Assembly: GCF_003258365.1 (NCBI RefSeq)
Contig: NZ_QHKM01000002.1
Coordinates: 62,001-126,000 of the forward strand
DNA: 64,000 nucleotides
Direction: 5' to 3'
From: Hymenobacter edaphi
GTDB taxonomy: Bacteria; Bacteroidota; Bacteroidia; Cytophagales; Hymenobacteraceae
Shown: in pieces, positions 10,251 to 18,066 of the stretch
How the letters are laid out: the number at the start of each line of letters is the position of its first letter
Numbering within the stretch: the first letter of the stretch is position 1
Notes under the pieces: model-generated
The model's input: the letters and a program-made list of their open reading frames with translations, nothing else
What the model was told of the DNA's origin: nothing
Databases searched by the model: none
Position numbers and translations under genes: made by a program

Positions 10251-10697
10251 CTAGCGAATCTTGCCCGTGTTGCTGGTCTTCTTGATGCGCCCGTCCGACT
10301 TGAACTTGGTGCCGGGCAGCGGTTCCAGGGTCACGTCCAGGGGCTGGCAGTTGGCCAGGGGTTGCTCCAGGCTGGTGTAGCCGGCGGCGGTGATGAGCAG
10401 CACCACGTCGCGCGGAATGGGCTTCTTGGAGGTGACGAGGTAGCGCCCCTCGGCGTTGGTGCTGAAGGCGTCGGTGACGAAAGCTTTGTCGCGGCTGCGC
10501 AGCATCACGGTGGCCCCGGTCAGGGGGTAGGCAAAGGCATCGGTGACGCGGCCGGTGAGCGTGGCGCATTCCAGCGTAGCGGGTGCCGCCGGCGCGGCGA
10601 CGGTCTGGCTGCTGTCGGCGCGGGTAACGGTCGGCGGGGTTTGGGCCGCGGCGGCCAGGGGAAGCAAGCCGAGAACAAGAGTAGCTAGTTGTTTCAT
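10251..10697 (-). CDS. Exported carboxypeptidase-regulatory-like domain protein, copy 1
   Basis: A 148-residue protein with a signal peptide (MKQLATLVLGLLPLAAAAQ) and one CarboxypepD_reg-like beta-sandwich: LTGRVTDAFAYPLTGATVML, then FSTNAEGRYLV and LLITAAGYTS, which are the usual GxVxDxxGxPLxGAxV / TdxxGxF / GY pattern. A basic tail (LPGTKFKSDGRIKKT) follows. Such domains usually form the N-terminus of TonB-dependent receptors; here it stands alone. It is a paralogue of the gene at 12565 (shared STNAxG, GYTxxE, LPGTxxKxxGR). I chose the ATG at 10697 because it opens the signal peptide. Role unknown. Confidence 0.8.
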   Translation of the reverse strand: MKQLATLVLGLLPLAAAAQTPPTVTRADSSQTVAAPAAPATLECATLTGRVTDAFAYPLTGATVMLRSRDKAFVTDAFSTNAEGRYLVTSKKPIPRDVVLLITAAGYTSLEQPLANCQPLDVTLEPLPGTKFKSDGRIKKTSNTGKIR

Positions 10698-11026
10698 AGC
10701 AGGGGCAACATGCGGAGTAAGTGGTCGGGCCGGGGGCGGGCCCGGCCGGGGCTCAAGCGGTGCTTTCAGAGGGAAACAGGGTTGGAAGAACCGGCAAGCA
10801 TCGGTGAAGATAACGAACAATTGGATTGGGTGTTGCGGCCCGGTGGAAAGATGATTGTAAGATAATTTGTATAACGCCGCCAGGCGCGGAGTCAGGGCGG
10901 GTATTAATTGCACTATTTATTAAGCGCCTGCGGGCTAGCTAGGGCTGTTTTTTGGATATTACCTGCAGGACTTTGGAAAGTGGCCGGGCCGGGCGCGTGG
11001 GAGCCGGAGGCTGGGGCCGGGCCGCG
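10698..11026. other. Intergenic, upstream of exported domain protein
   Basis: 329 bp between two minus-strand genes. The half near 10850-10920 is AT-rich and likely holds the promoter of the gene at 10251; no exact TAnnTTTG was found on the minus strand. No gene or repeat recognised. Confidence 0.5.
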
Positions 11027-11665
11027 TCAGGGCGAAACCCAGCCCTTGCGTACCGCCTGGGCCACCAGGCCAATCAGGCTGCGGGCCCCGGTTTTCTGGA
11101 GCAGGGCCCGGCGGTGGCTTTCCACGGTGCGCACGCTCAGGCACAGCTGTTCGGCAATCTGCTGGTTGTTGCAGTCGCCCACTACCAGGCGCAGCACCTC
11201 CAGCTCCCGGGGGCTGAAAGGCGTAGGCGGGCCTGCAGGCTGGGCGGCCGCGCCCGGCAAACCGGGGCCGGCGCCAGCGGGGCTAAGCCAGGGGTGAATG
11301 GTTTGCACCAGCTCCTGCGGCGACGAATGCCGGGGCAGCAGGGTAGTGGCGCCGTGCAAAATCTTTTGTCGGCTGCGGGACGCGGGGCCTTGGGCCGTGA
11401 GCACCAGTACCGGCTGCTGGGGCCGGAAAGCGCGCATCTGGGCAATAAGTGTCAGCAGATCCTGACTGACGGCCGAACTGTCGAGCACGACGAGGGTGAA
11501 TGCCTGCCGGTGAACCAGGGCCGGCACCTGGGCGGCGTCGAGGGCAAGGGTTAGCTCCAGCGCGGGCCAGGTGGTTTGCAGGGTAGCAAGCAGGCCTTGG
11601 CGGTAAAGGGTCGGGGGCGCCCCCACCAGAACCGAGCCCGGGGCGGCACTTGTGCAGGAAAGCAT
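11027..11665 (-). CDS. LuxR/NarL-type response regulator with degenerate receiver
   Basis: A 212-residue two-domain regulator. The receiver-like part (about 10-125) keeps the fold pattern (VLVGAPPTLYRQGLLATLQ, LVVLDSS, PVLVLTA) and an aspartate at residue 62, but the acidic pair that normally binds magnesium (DDH at the first strand) is replaced by GAPP. A linker rich in Gly, Pro and Ala leads to a C-terminal GerE helix-turn-helix: PRELEVLRLVVGDCNNQQIA, LSVRTVESHRRALLQKTGA. DNA binding is well supported; phosphorylation is doubtful. The ATG at 11665 gives the natural receiver start. No histidine kinase is adjacent. Confidence 0.85.
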   Translation of the reverse strand: MLSCTSAAPGSVLVGAPPTLYRQGLLATLQTTWPALELTLALDAAQVPALVHRQAFTLVVLDSSAVSQDLLTLIAQMRAFRPQQPVLVLTAQGPASRSRQKILHGATTLLPRHSSPQELVQTIHPWLSPAGAGPGLPGAAAQPAGPPTPFSPRELEVLRLVVGDCNNQQIAEQLCLSVRTVESHRRALLQKTGARSLIGLVAQAVRKGWVSP

Positions 11666-11924
11666 ACGGGTAGCGGTAGGGTCATACGGAGGGGAAAAGC
11701 GTGAAACAATAGGTGCGTACGAAGCAGAAGGGCGGCAGCGGGGTGCCTGGAGCGAGTGACAACAATATGCAGGATATATACGATGGATACAATATAAATT
11801 ATGATAAAACATCAACCGAGAACCGCGGGCTGGCCGGGCGCCGTGCGGTTGGGGCGCGGGCGTGCCGCCGGGCCCGGCCGGCGGCCGGGCGGGCGAAGCC
11901 GTCGGGGCTTTTGGGCTGATGCGT

Positions 11925-11932
11925 TACCTTGC
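11925..11932 (+). promoter_or_regulatory. Candidate -7 element TACCTTGC
   Basis: TAnnTTGC variant of the Bacteroidota -7 box, 20 bp before the ATG at 11953. No good -33 TTG. Confidence 0.35.
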
Positions 11933-11952
11933 GGCCTCGACGTGCTATTGCC

Positions 11953-12387
11953 ATGCTGTTATTGCCCTCGCCGGAGTTCCTGCAGATTGTTTACCGGGTT
12001 GAGCTGAACGTGCTCGTTGGGCGCTGGATGCAACCCGTGACGGCCGACGAGCTGCGGGGCGGCTACCTGGCCTTGCTGGAAGCGGCCAGCACGCGCCAGT
12101 GCCGGTGGTGGCTGGTTGATGGCCGGCGGCGGCTGCACTCCCACAAGGCCGACTCGCGCTGGATGATGGACGAGTTCTTCCCGCAGCTGGCGCCGCGTCT
12201 GGGCGGCAAGGTGTACCTGGCCTACCTCTTCACGCCCACGCACCTGGAGGAGCTGCAGGCCGATGCCAGCGTGCCGAAGCTCACCTATTTCGATGACCGG
12301 CCCTACCAGGTGCAGCGCTTCATCGAGGAGCAGGCGGCGATGCGCTGGCTGGCCCAGCAGCAGACACCGCCGATAACCAGCGCCTAG
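11953..12387 (+). CDS. SpoIIAA/STAS-like hypothetical protein, copy 1
   Basis: A 144-residue soluble protein. I do not recognise a named family with certainty; the strand-helix alternation (VLVGRWMQPVTADELRGGYL, then a buried CRWWLVDGRR strand, YLAYLFTP, and a terminal AMRWL helix) resembles the SpoIIAA/STAS-like proteins common in Hymenobacter. It aligns along its length with the protein at 14832 (shared LALLEA / LMLEA, CRxxLxD, YLAxxF, xxWLxQQ). No signal peptide. It diverges from the LuxR gene across 287 bp of AT-rich then GC-rich DNA. Function unknown. An alternative TTG at 11929 adds eight residues. Confidence 0.7.
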   Translation: MLLLPSPEFLQIVYRVELNVLVGRWMQPVTADELRGGYLALLEAASTRQCRWWLVDGRRRLHSHKADSRWMMDEFFPQLAPRLGGKVYLAYLFTPTHLEELQADASVPKLTYFDDRPYQVQRFIEEQAAMRWLAQQQTPPITSA

Positions 12388-12564
12388 GCTGTGCGGGCTG
12401 GCTAAACGCTTACCCAAGCTGCTACTGTCCACACACCCTGGAGGACGGGTGCTGTGCCAGCCACGCTGCCTGGCCGCATCGGCCAGCCGCCCCACGCCGC
12501 GTGACGAGCCGGCAAGCAGCAGGACATCATTTTGAGGTTAATGCCGGTCCGGCGCCTGGCGCGG

Positions 12565-12987
12565 CTATTCCTCTGCCCGTCCGACGGCCAGCAGCTTGCC
12601 GTTGTGGCGGCCGCCGTGCTTGATGCGGGTGCCGGGCAGCAGCTGTAGCGTCACGGCGTTGGGAGTGCCCGGGCGCACGGCCAGCTCCGCCTCGGTGTAG
12701 CCGAGCAGGCTCACGCGCACCTGCTCGGTGGGGCGCGTGCTGGGCAGCGAGAACAGACCGTCGGCGTTGGTGCTGCACACGTGCCGAGTGCCCTTGATGA
12801 TGATGGTGGCGCCGGGCAGCGGCTGACCGTCTTCGTTGATAACCTGCCCTCGGATAACCTGGTCCGCCTGGTTGGCGGGTAGGCCCGGGGCCACGGGGCT
12901 GGCGGGTAGCGAGGGCGCGGTTTGGGCAAAGGCAGCCGCCAGCGGAAAAGCCAGGGCCAGGGCGGTCAGAGCGAGGGTGGGGCGCAT
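12565..12987 (-). CDS. Exported carboxypeptidase-regulatory-like domain protein, copy 2
   Basis: A 140-residue protein with signal peptide (MRPTLALTALALAFPLAAAF) and a CarboxypepD_reg-like domain: IRGQVINEDGQPLPGATIII, CSTNADGLFSLP, VSLLGYTEAEL, VTLQLLPGTRIK. This is the same small exported protein type as the gene at 10251, with the same order of domain then a short basic tail. The DUF-like fold is the plug-proximal domain of SusC-type receptors, here without a barrel. The AT-rich 12988-13090 upstream probably holds its promoter. Role unknown. Confidence 0.8.
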   Translation of the reverse strand: MRPTLALTALALAFPLAAAFAQTAPSLPASPVAPGLPANQADQVIRGQVINEDGQPLPGATIIIKGTRHVCSTNADGLFSLPSTRPTEQVRVSLLGYTEAELAVRPGTPNAVTLQLLPGTRIKHGGRHNGKLLAVGRAEE

Positions 12988-13292
12988 GATAATATGGTGT
13001 TTGTGGTTTATTGTTGAATAAAACTAATCTTAATAACTATTATATACAAATAAAAATTAGATAAAGTAAAAAAGTGCAGTTCTGCGTTTTTCCTGAGCCG
13101 GCCCTTGGCCCGGGGTTTTTCGGCAACGGCAGCGCTTGGCCCGTCAGCCAGGCCAAGCGCCCGGGCCGGTCGGGCGGAACTCATCAGGTACGGAAACGCG
13201 CCTTGCCAAAGGGACAGCAGCGGTCATCCGCCGGCGGCCCGTCCCGCCGAACGCGCAACCGCCCCGGCCGGTGGGGCGCCCGGGGCGGCTGA
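12988..13292. other. Intergenic, AT-rich promoter region then terminator
   Basis: 305 bp. 12988-13075 is strongly AT-rich, unlike the surroundings, and likely carries the promoter of the minus-strand gene at 12565. 13259-13288 is the NDH-2 terminator hairpin. No gene seen. Confidence 0.5.
13259..13288 (-). terminator. Hairpin after ndh
   Basis: CCGCCCCGG (13259-13267) pairs with CCGGGGCGG (13280-13288), 5 bp beyond the ndh stop codon. No clear T-run. Confidence 0.5.
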
Positions 13293-14657
13293 TTACACGA
13301 TGGCTTTTTCGGTAGTGGCCTCCACTGGCACGGGCTCCCGGGTGCGGCCGATGATGTAGCGCCGGCCCTTGTCGAAGGTGAAGTAGCTCCACGTCCAGTT
13401 CAGAAACACGAACAGGCGGTTGCGGAAGCTGATGAGCGACATCAGGTGGACGAACATCCAGATAAACCAGGCGAAAAAGCCCTGGGTCTTGAGGTCCTTG
13501 CCGAGCAGCTTGATGTCGGCCACGGCGTGGTTGCGGCCGATGGTGGCCAGGGAGCCTTTGTCGTCGTAGCGGAAGGGCTGCAGGGGCTGGCCGGCCAGCA
13601 GGCGCTCCAGGTTGTGGGCCAGCAGGCGGCCCTGCTGCAGGGCGGGCTGGGCCAGCATGGGGTGCCCGTCGGGGTACTCGGCCGACTCCATGGCGGCAAT
13701 GTCGCCGATGGCGAAGATGTTGGGGTGGTCCTGCACCCGGTTGCAGGCGTCGACGGCGTAGCGGCCGCCCTTGCGCAGGCACGCGGGCGGCAGGCCCGCC
13801 ACCGGGGCGCCGGCCACGCCCGCGGCCCAGATGAGCGTGCGCGTGACGAGCGTTTCGCCGGTGCTGAGCGTGACGGTGTAGCCGTCGTAGGATTTCACGC
13901 GCTTGTTCAAGTGCACCTGCACGCCGAAGCGCTCCAGGTATTCCAGCGACTTGCGCGAGGCCTCGGCCGACATGCCCTTCAGCAGCAGGTCGCCGCTCTG
14001 GATCAGGTGAATGTCCATCTGCCGGAAGTCCAGCTCGCGGTAGTCCTTCGGGAAGACGTGCTTGCGCAGCTCGCTCAGGGCCCCCGCAATTTCGACGCCG
14101 GTGGGTCCGCCGCCCACGATGACGAAGTCGAGCAGGGAGTTGAGCTGGTCTTCGTCGCCGAGCTGCAGGGCTTTTTCGAAGTTCGACAGCACCGTGTTGC
14201 GCAGCTCGATGGCGTCCTCCACGCTTTTCATGGCAATGGCGTTGCGCTCCATCTGCGCGTCGCCGAAGTAATTGGTGGTGGCGCCGGTGGCCAGCACCAG
14301 GTAGTCGTAGCGCACCAGCCCGATGGAGGTTTCGACCACCTGCCGGGCCGCGTCGATGCGCTGCACCTCGGCCAGGCGGAAGTAGAAGTTGTCCTGCTCG
14401 TCGAGGATTTTGCGGAAGGGCGACACCACCGTGTCGACCTCCAGGCTGGCCGTGGCCACCTGGTAGAGCAGGGGCTGAAAGGTGTGGTAGTTCTGCTTGT
14501 CGATGAGCACCACCTGCACCGGGGCGTGGCGCAGGGCCTTGGCCAGCTCCAGGCCGCCAAAGCCGCCGCCCACGATAACCACGCGGGGTTTGCCAAGGTC
14601 TTCGATTCGGGCCAGGCCTTCCATAAGCAGCGGGGGAGTAAGTGGTGAGGTGGGCAA
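13293..14657 (-). CDS. ndh: Type II NADH dehydrogenase (NDH-2)
   Basis: A 454-residue monotopic flavoprotein that passes electrons from NADH to quinone without proton pumping. The FAD-binding motif VVIVGGGFGGLELAKAL (about 26-42) and the NADH-binding motif FVIVGGGPTGVEIAGAL (about 177-193) are intact; the quinone/FAD signature NIFAIGDIAAM and the AQPALQQGRLLAHNL block follow. The C-terminus has a hydrophobic stretch (FFAWFIWMFVHLMSLISF) typical of the membrane anchor. Start at 14657; a second ATG at 14624 (MEGLARIEDLG) is equally possible. It is flanked by an exported domain protein and a STAS-like gene rather than other respiratory genes. Confidence 0.95.
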   Translation of the reverse strand: MPTSPLTPPLLMEGLARIEDLGKPRVVIVGGGFGGLELAKALRHAPVQVVLIDKQNYHTFQPLLYQVATASLEVDTVVSPFRKILDEQDNFYFRLAEVQRIDAARQVVETSIGLVRYDYLVLATGATTNYFGDAQMERNAIAMKSVEDAIELRNTVLSNFEKALQLGDEDQLNSLLDFVIVGGGPTGVEIAGALSELRKHVFPKDYRELDFRQMDIHLIQSGDLLLKGMSAEASRKSLEYLERFGVQVHLNKRVKSYDGYTVTLSTGETLVTRTLIWAAGVAGAPVAGLPPACLRKGGRYAVDACNRVQDHPNIFAIGDIAAMESAEYPDGHPMLAQPALQQGRLLAHNLERLLAGQPLQPFRYDDKGSLATIGRNHAVADIKLLGKDLKTQGFFAWFIWMFVHLMSLISFRNRLFVFLNWTWSYFTFDKGRRYIIGRTREPVPVEATTEKAIV

Positions 14658-14831
14658 TGATACGGCCCGGCCGCGGGAAGGGCTGCACCGGCGCGGCTTC
14701 GGCCGCCGAATGCGGGCGAAATGAACCGGAAATCATGCAAGCGCCTTACAGTAGTACAATGGCCGGCTGACAGGTGTGCCGGCCGGCCGCTACCTTTACC
14801 AGCGGCCGCTTCGGCCGCTTTGCTCCCGCCC

Positions 14832-15221
14832 ATGCGCTTTCTGGTTGATACTCCCGGGCTGGTCATCAGCCACGACGCCGCCAACGACTGGCTGTACTGC
14901 GACTGGCGCGGGCAGCACGATCAGGAGTCGTCGCAGGCGGCGTGCCTGCTGATGCTGGAGGCGCTGCGCGGGCAGCCCTGCCGCAAGATTCTCAACGACA
15001 ACTCCGGCGTGACGCGGCAGACCATGCAGCTCACGCTCTGGGGCGCGTGGTGGCTGGAGGAAATGACCGCCGCCGGGTTGCAGTACCTGGCCTGGGTGTT
15101 TCCGCGCGACTTTATGATGCGGCAGCACACCGAGCAGGCCCTGCAGCACATGCAGCGGCCGGTGGTGGTGGCCTTCGACGACGTGGCCTCGGCCTACGTG
15201 TGGCTGCAGCAGCGCCCGTAG
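14832..15221 (+). CDS. SpoIIAA/STAS-like hypothetical protein, copy 2
   Basis: A 129-residue soluble protein and probable paralogue of the gene at 11953. Visible features: an N-terminal strand pair (VISHDAANDWLYCDW), a helix (ACLLMLEAL), a buried strand CRKILNDNSG, a tryptophan-rich helix (LWGAWWLEEM), YLAWVFPRDF and a final VWLQQR helix. The pattern suits a SpoIIAA/STAS-like fold, but no catalytic residues are evident. TACCTTTA at 14791 may be its -7 element. It is followed 70 bp later by GH43. Function unknown. Confidence 0.7.
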   Translation: MRFLVDTPGLVISHDAANDWLYCDWRGQHDQESSQAACLLMLEALRGQPCRKILNDNSGVTRQTMQLTLWGAWWLEEMTAAGLQYLAWVFPRDFMMRQHTEQALQHMQRPVVVAFDDVASAYVWLQQRP

Positions 15222-15291
15222 CGGACCGCCCACCTCGGCCGGAACCCCGCCCGGGCACGTACTGCTAAGCCTGCACCCACGCCGCTTTGCC

Positions 15292-16299
15292 ATGCCCCTT
15301 GCTCCCGGCCGCTACCGCAACCCCGTCCTCGACGCCGACTTCCCGGACCCGACCATCATCCGCGCCGATGACGGCTGGTACTACGCCTACGCCACGCAGA
15401 CCAAGCGGTTTGGGGGGCGCATCGTGAACCTGCAGGTGGCCCGCTCCCGCGACCTGGTGCGCTGGGACTACCTGGGCGAAGGCCTGCCCGAAAAACCCCG
15501 CTGGGCGCATACCACGCAGGAAATCTGGGCCCCGCACGTGAGTGCGCACGACGGCCGCTACTACCTCTACTACTCCGCCGAGCCCGACCACGGCCCCGGC
15601 CTGTGCCTGGCCGTGGCTACCGCCGCGGCGCCCGCCGGCCCGTTCGTGGACAGCGGCCGGCCCTTGCGGCAAACCGGGCTGCCGGGCTTTGCCGACATCG
15701 ACCCGATGGCCTTCGACGACCCCGCCACCGGCCGCCGCTGGCTGTACTGGGGCTCGGGCTTCGGGCCGCTGCGGGTGCAGGAGCTGGCCCCCGACCGCGT
15801 GAGCTTCCTCGTCGGCAGCCAGCCCCTGGAGGTGCTGCCCGCCCGCCCCGACGACGCGCACCACTACCAGCGCCTGATCGAGGGCAGCTGGGTGATACGG
15901 CGCCACGACTGGTACTACCTGTTTTACTCCGGCGACAACTGCTGCGGCCCCGACGCGCACTACGGCGTGCTGGTGGCCCGCGCCCGCACGGCCACCGGCC
16001 CGTTCGAAACGCTGGCCGAGGCCACCGGCGGCCCGGGCACCATCCTCGAAGGCTCCCGCGACTGGCACGCCCCCGGCCACAACTGCGTGGTGACGGACGC
16101 GGCCGGGCAGGACTGGCTGGCCTACCACGCCATCGACCCGGCCCAGCCCACCTTCAACGCCATCGATGCCGACCAGGGCTACTCGCGCCGCGTGATGCTT
16201 CTCGACCGGCTGGAGTACTCGGCCGACGGCTGGCCGCGGCTGAGCACCGGCGGCGTGGCCTCGCGCTGGCCCGTGGCCGGGCCGGCGCCCGCGGCGTAG
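15292..16299 (+). CDS. Glycoside hydrolase family 43 protein
   Basis: A 335-residue five-bladed beta-propeller glycosidase, probably acting on arabinan or arabino-oligosaccharides. The base aspartate is in DFPDPTII (D19), the second aspartate in FADIDPMAF and the acid glutamate in IEGSWVIRR, each at the start of the expected blade. IWAPHV and HNCVV are other typical blocks. There is no signal peptide, so this copy should work in the cytoplasm on imported oligosaccharides, unless an exported start was missed; none is visible upstream. The TAG stop codon lies inside the palindromic element that begins at 16295. Subfamily substrate is uncertain. Confidence 0.88.
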   Translation: MPLAPGRYRNPVLDADFPDPTIIRADDGWYYAYATQTKRFGGRIVNLQVARSRDLVRWDYLGEGLPEKPRWAHTTQEIWAPHVSAHDGRYYLYYSAEPDHGPGLCLAVATAAAPAGPFVDSGRPLRQTGLPGFADIDPMAFDDPATGRRWLYWGSGFGPLRVQELAPDRVSFLVGSQPLEVLPARPDDAHHYQRLIEGSWVIRRHDWYYLFYSGDNCCGPDAHYGVLVARARTATGPFETLAEATGGPGTILEGSRDWHAPGHNCVVTDAAGQDWLAYHAIDPAQPTFNAIDADQGYSRRVMLLDRLEYSADGWPRLSTGGVASRWPVAGPAPAA

Positions 16300-16396
16300 C
16301 GCGAACTTGCCGTTTGCGTATCGTTGCTGATGTGGTTATGCCTGGCGTCCGGTCGACTGTCGTTCGAGGATACGCGAACGGCAAGTTCGCGCTACG
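16295..16396. repeat. Palindromic element, family B, copy 1
   Basis: Two 28-bp arms (16295-16322, 16369-16396) are inverted copies with one mismatch, separated by 46 bp. The arm begins CGTAGCGCGAACTTGCCGTT. The GH43 stop codon is the TAG of this arm. Related sequence lies at 59928-59998. Confidence 0.85.
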
Positions 16397-16429
16397 ACGC
16401 GGGCGGCTCTGACCCCGTATTCCTGTCTT

Positions 16430-18001
16430 ATGACCCGACTCGCTCTTTCCTGCCTGACCCTGCTGCTGACCGCGCGAGTGGCCCTGGCGCAGCCTTCGCC
16501 GCGGCAGCTGTACCCCACCCTGTTCGAGGCCGTGCAGCTCGGCGGCGTGTTTGCCGACAGCAAAACCTTCGTGGATGCGCGGCCGAAGCTGGCGCCGGCC
16601 GATATCGAGCGGGCCTTTGAGCAGCAGCGCGGGCAGCCGGGCTTTCAGCTGCGGCGCTTCGTGGAGCAGCATTTCGCGCTGCCCACCGCGCCCACCGACG
16701 CCTACCGCAGCCGCCCGCAGGCCGGCCTGCGCCACCACCTCGACACGCTCTGGACGGTGCTTACGCGCCAGCCCCAGGACTCGGTGGGGCGCTACAGTTC
16801 GCTGCTGCCGCTGCCGCGGCCCTACGTGGTGCCGGGCGGGCGCTTCCGGGAGGTGTACTACTGGGACTCGTACTTCACCATGCTGGGCCTGCGCGAAAGC
16901 GGCCGCACGGCGCTGATTCGCGGCATGGTCGACAACTTCGCCAGCCTGATCGACCGGCAGGGCTTCATCCCGAACGGCAACCGCACCTACTACCTCACCC
17001 GCGCGCAGCCGCCGTTTTTCGCCTCGATGGTGGAGCTGCTGGCCCAGGTGCAGGGCGACTCGGTGCGCCTGCGCTACCAGCCCCGGCTGCTGCGCGAGTA
17101 CCAGTACTGGATGGCCGGGGCCGACTCGCTGCGGCCCGGTGAGGCCGCGCGCTGCGCCGTGCGCCTGCCCGGCGGCGAGGTGCTGAACCGCTACTGGGAC
17201 GCCGGCGACTACGCCCGCGAGGAATCCTACGCCGAGGACGTGGCCACCGCCCGCCAGAGTCCGCAGCCCGCGCCGCAGTTCTACCGCAACGTGCGCGCCG
17301 CCGCCGCCTCGGGCTGGGATTTCAGCACCCGCTGGTTTGGGGCGGGCGCCGCGCTGGCCGGCATCCGCACCACCGAGCTGGTGCCCGTCGACCTGAACTG
17401 CCTGCTCTACGGCCTCGAAACGACGCTGGCCGCGGGCTACCGCCGGCAGGGCGACCCGGCGCAGGCCCGGGCTTTCGAGCAGCGGGCCGTGGCGCGCAAA
17501 AAAGCCATTCGGCGCTACTGCTGGGACGCCCGGCAGCAATGGTTTGTCGACTACGACCTGGCGGCCCGCCGGCCGGCGCCGGTGCGGACCCTGGCGGCCG
17601 CGTTTCCGCTGTACTACGGCCTGGCTTCCCCGAAACAGGCCCGGCAGGTGGCCGCCGGCCTGCAGCGCGACTTTCTGAAGCCCGGCGGCCTGGTGACAAC
17701 GCTCACGCGCAGCGGGCAGCAGTGGGACGCTCCCAACGGCTGGGCCCCGTTGCAGTACGTGGCCATCGAGGGGCTGGAGCGGTACCGGCAGCGGGAGCTG
17801 GCGCGCACCGTAGCCACGCGCTGGGTGGCGCTGAACGTGCGCGTGTTCGGGCAAACGGGCAAGCTGCTGGAGAAATACAACGTGGAGGATGCGGCCCTGA
17901 CGGCCGGCGGCGGCGAGTACCCCACCCAGGACGGCTTCGGCTGGACCAACGGCGTACTGCTCACCCTGATGAATCGGTACCACATCGGGCCGGCAAAGTA
18001 G
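16430..18001 (+). CDS. treA: Periplasmic trehalase (GH37)
   Basis: A 523-residue exported trehalase that splits trehalose to two glucoses. Signal peptide at 1-20 (ending VALAQ). Both PROSITE-type trehalase signatures are present: PGGRFREVYYWDSYFTMLGL at 135-154 and QWDAPNGWAPLQ near 430. The general acid aspartate is D297 in GWDFSTRW and the base glutamate E496 in GGGEYPTQDGFGW. Length matches bacterial TreA. It follows GH43 at 130 bp, with a palindromic element between, so co-transcription is not certain. Confidence 0.95.
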   Translation: MTRLALSCLTLLLTARVALAQPSPRQLYPTLFEAVQLGGVFADSKTFVDARPKLAPADIERAFEQQRGQPGFQLRRFVEQHFALPTAPTDAYRSRPQAGLRHHLDTLWTVLTRQPQDSVGRYSSLLPLPRPYVVPGGRFREVYYWDSYFTMLGLRESGRTALIRGMVDNFASLIDRQGFIPNGNRTYYLTRAQPPFFASMVELLAQVQGDSVRLRYQPRLLREYQYWMAGADSLRPGEAARCAVRLPGGEVLNRYWDAGDYAREESYAEDVATARQSPQPAPQFYRNVRAAAASGWDFSTRWFGAGAALAGIRTTELVPVDLNCLLYGLETTLAAGYRRQGDPAQARAFEQRAVARKKAIRRYCWDARQQWFVDYDLAARRPAPVRTLAAAFPLYYGLASPKQARQVAAGLQRDFLKPGGLVTTLTRSGQQWDAPNGWAPLQYVAIEGLERYRQRELARTVATRWVALNVRVFGQTGKLLEKYNVEDAALTAGGGEYPTQDGFGWTNGVLLTLMNRYHIGPAK

Positions 18002-18066
18002 CCCTGCAGGCCGCGGCGGGTGTGGGTTGGGGCCGGGTTAGGCGGTCCTTCACCCGAGCGTCAGGC

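Noticed and set aside
9880-10254. A 124-residue protein after the TIR relic
   Set aside because: It starts inside the relic and runs into low-complexity Arg/Thr repeats and the terminator hairpin at 10192; no domain.
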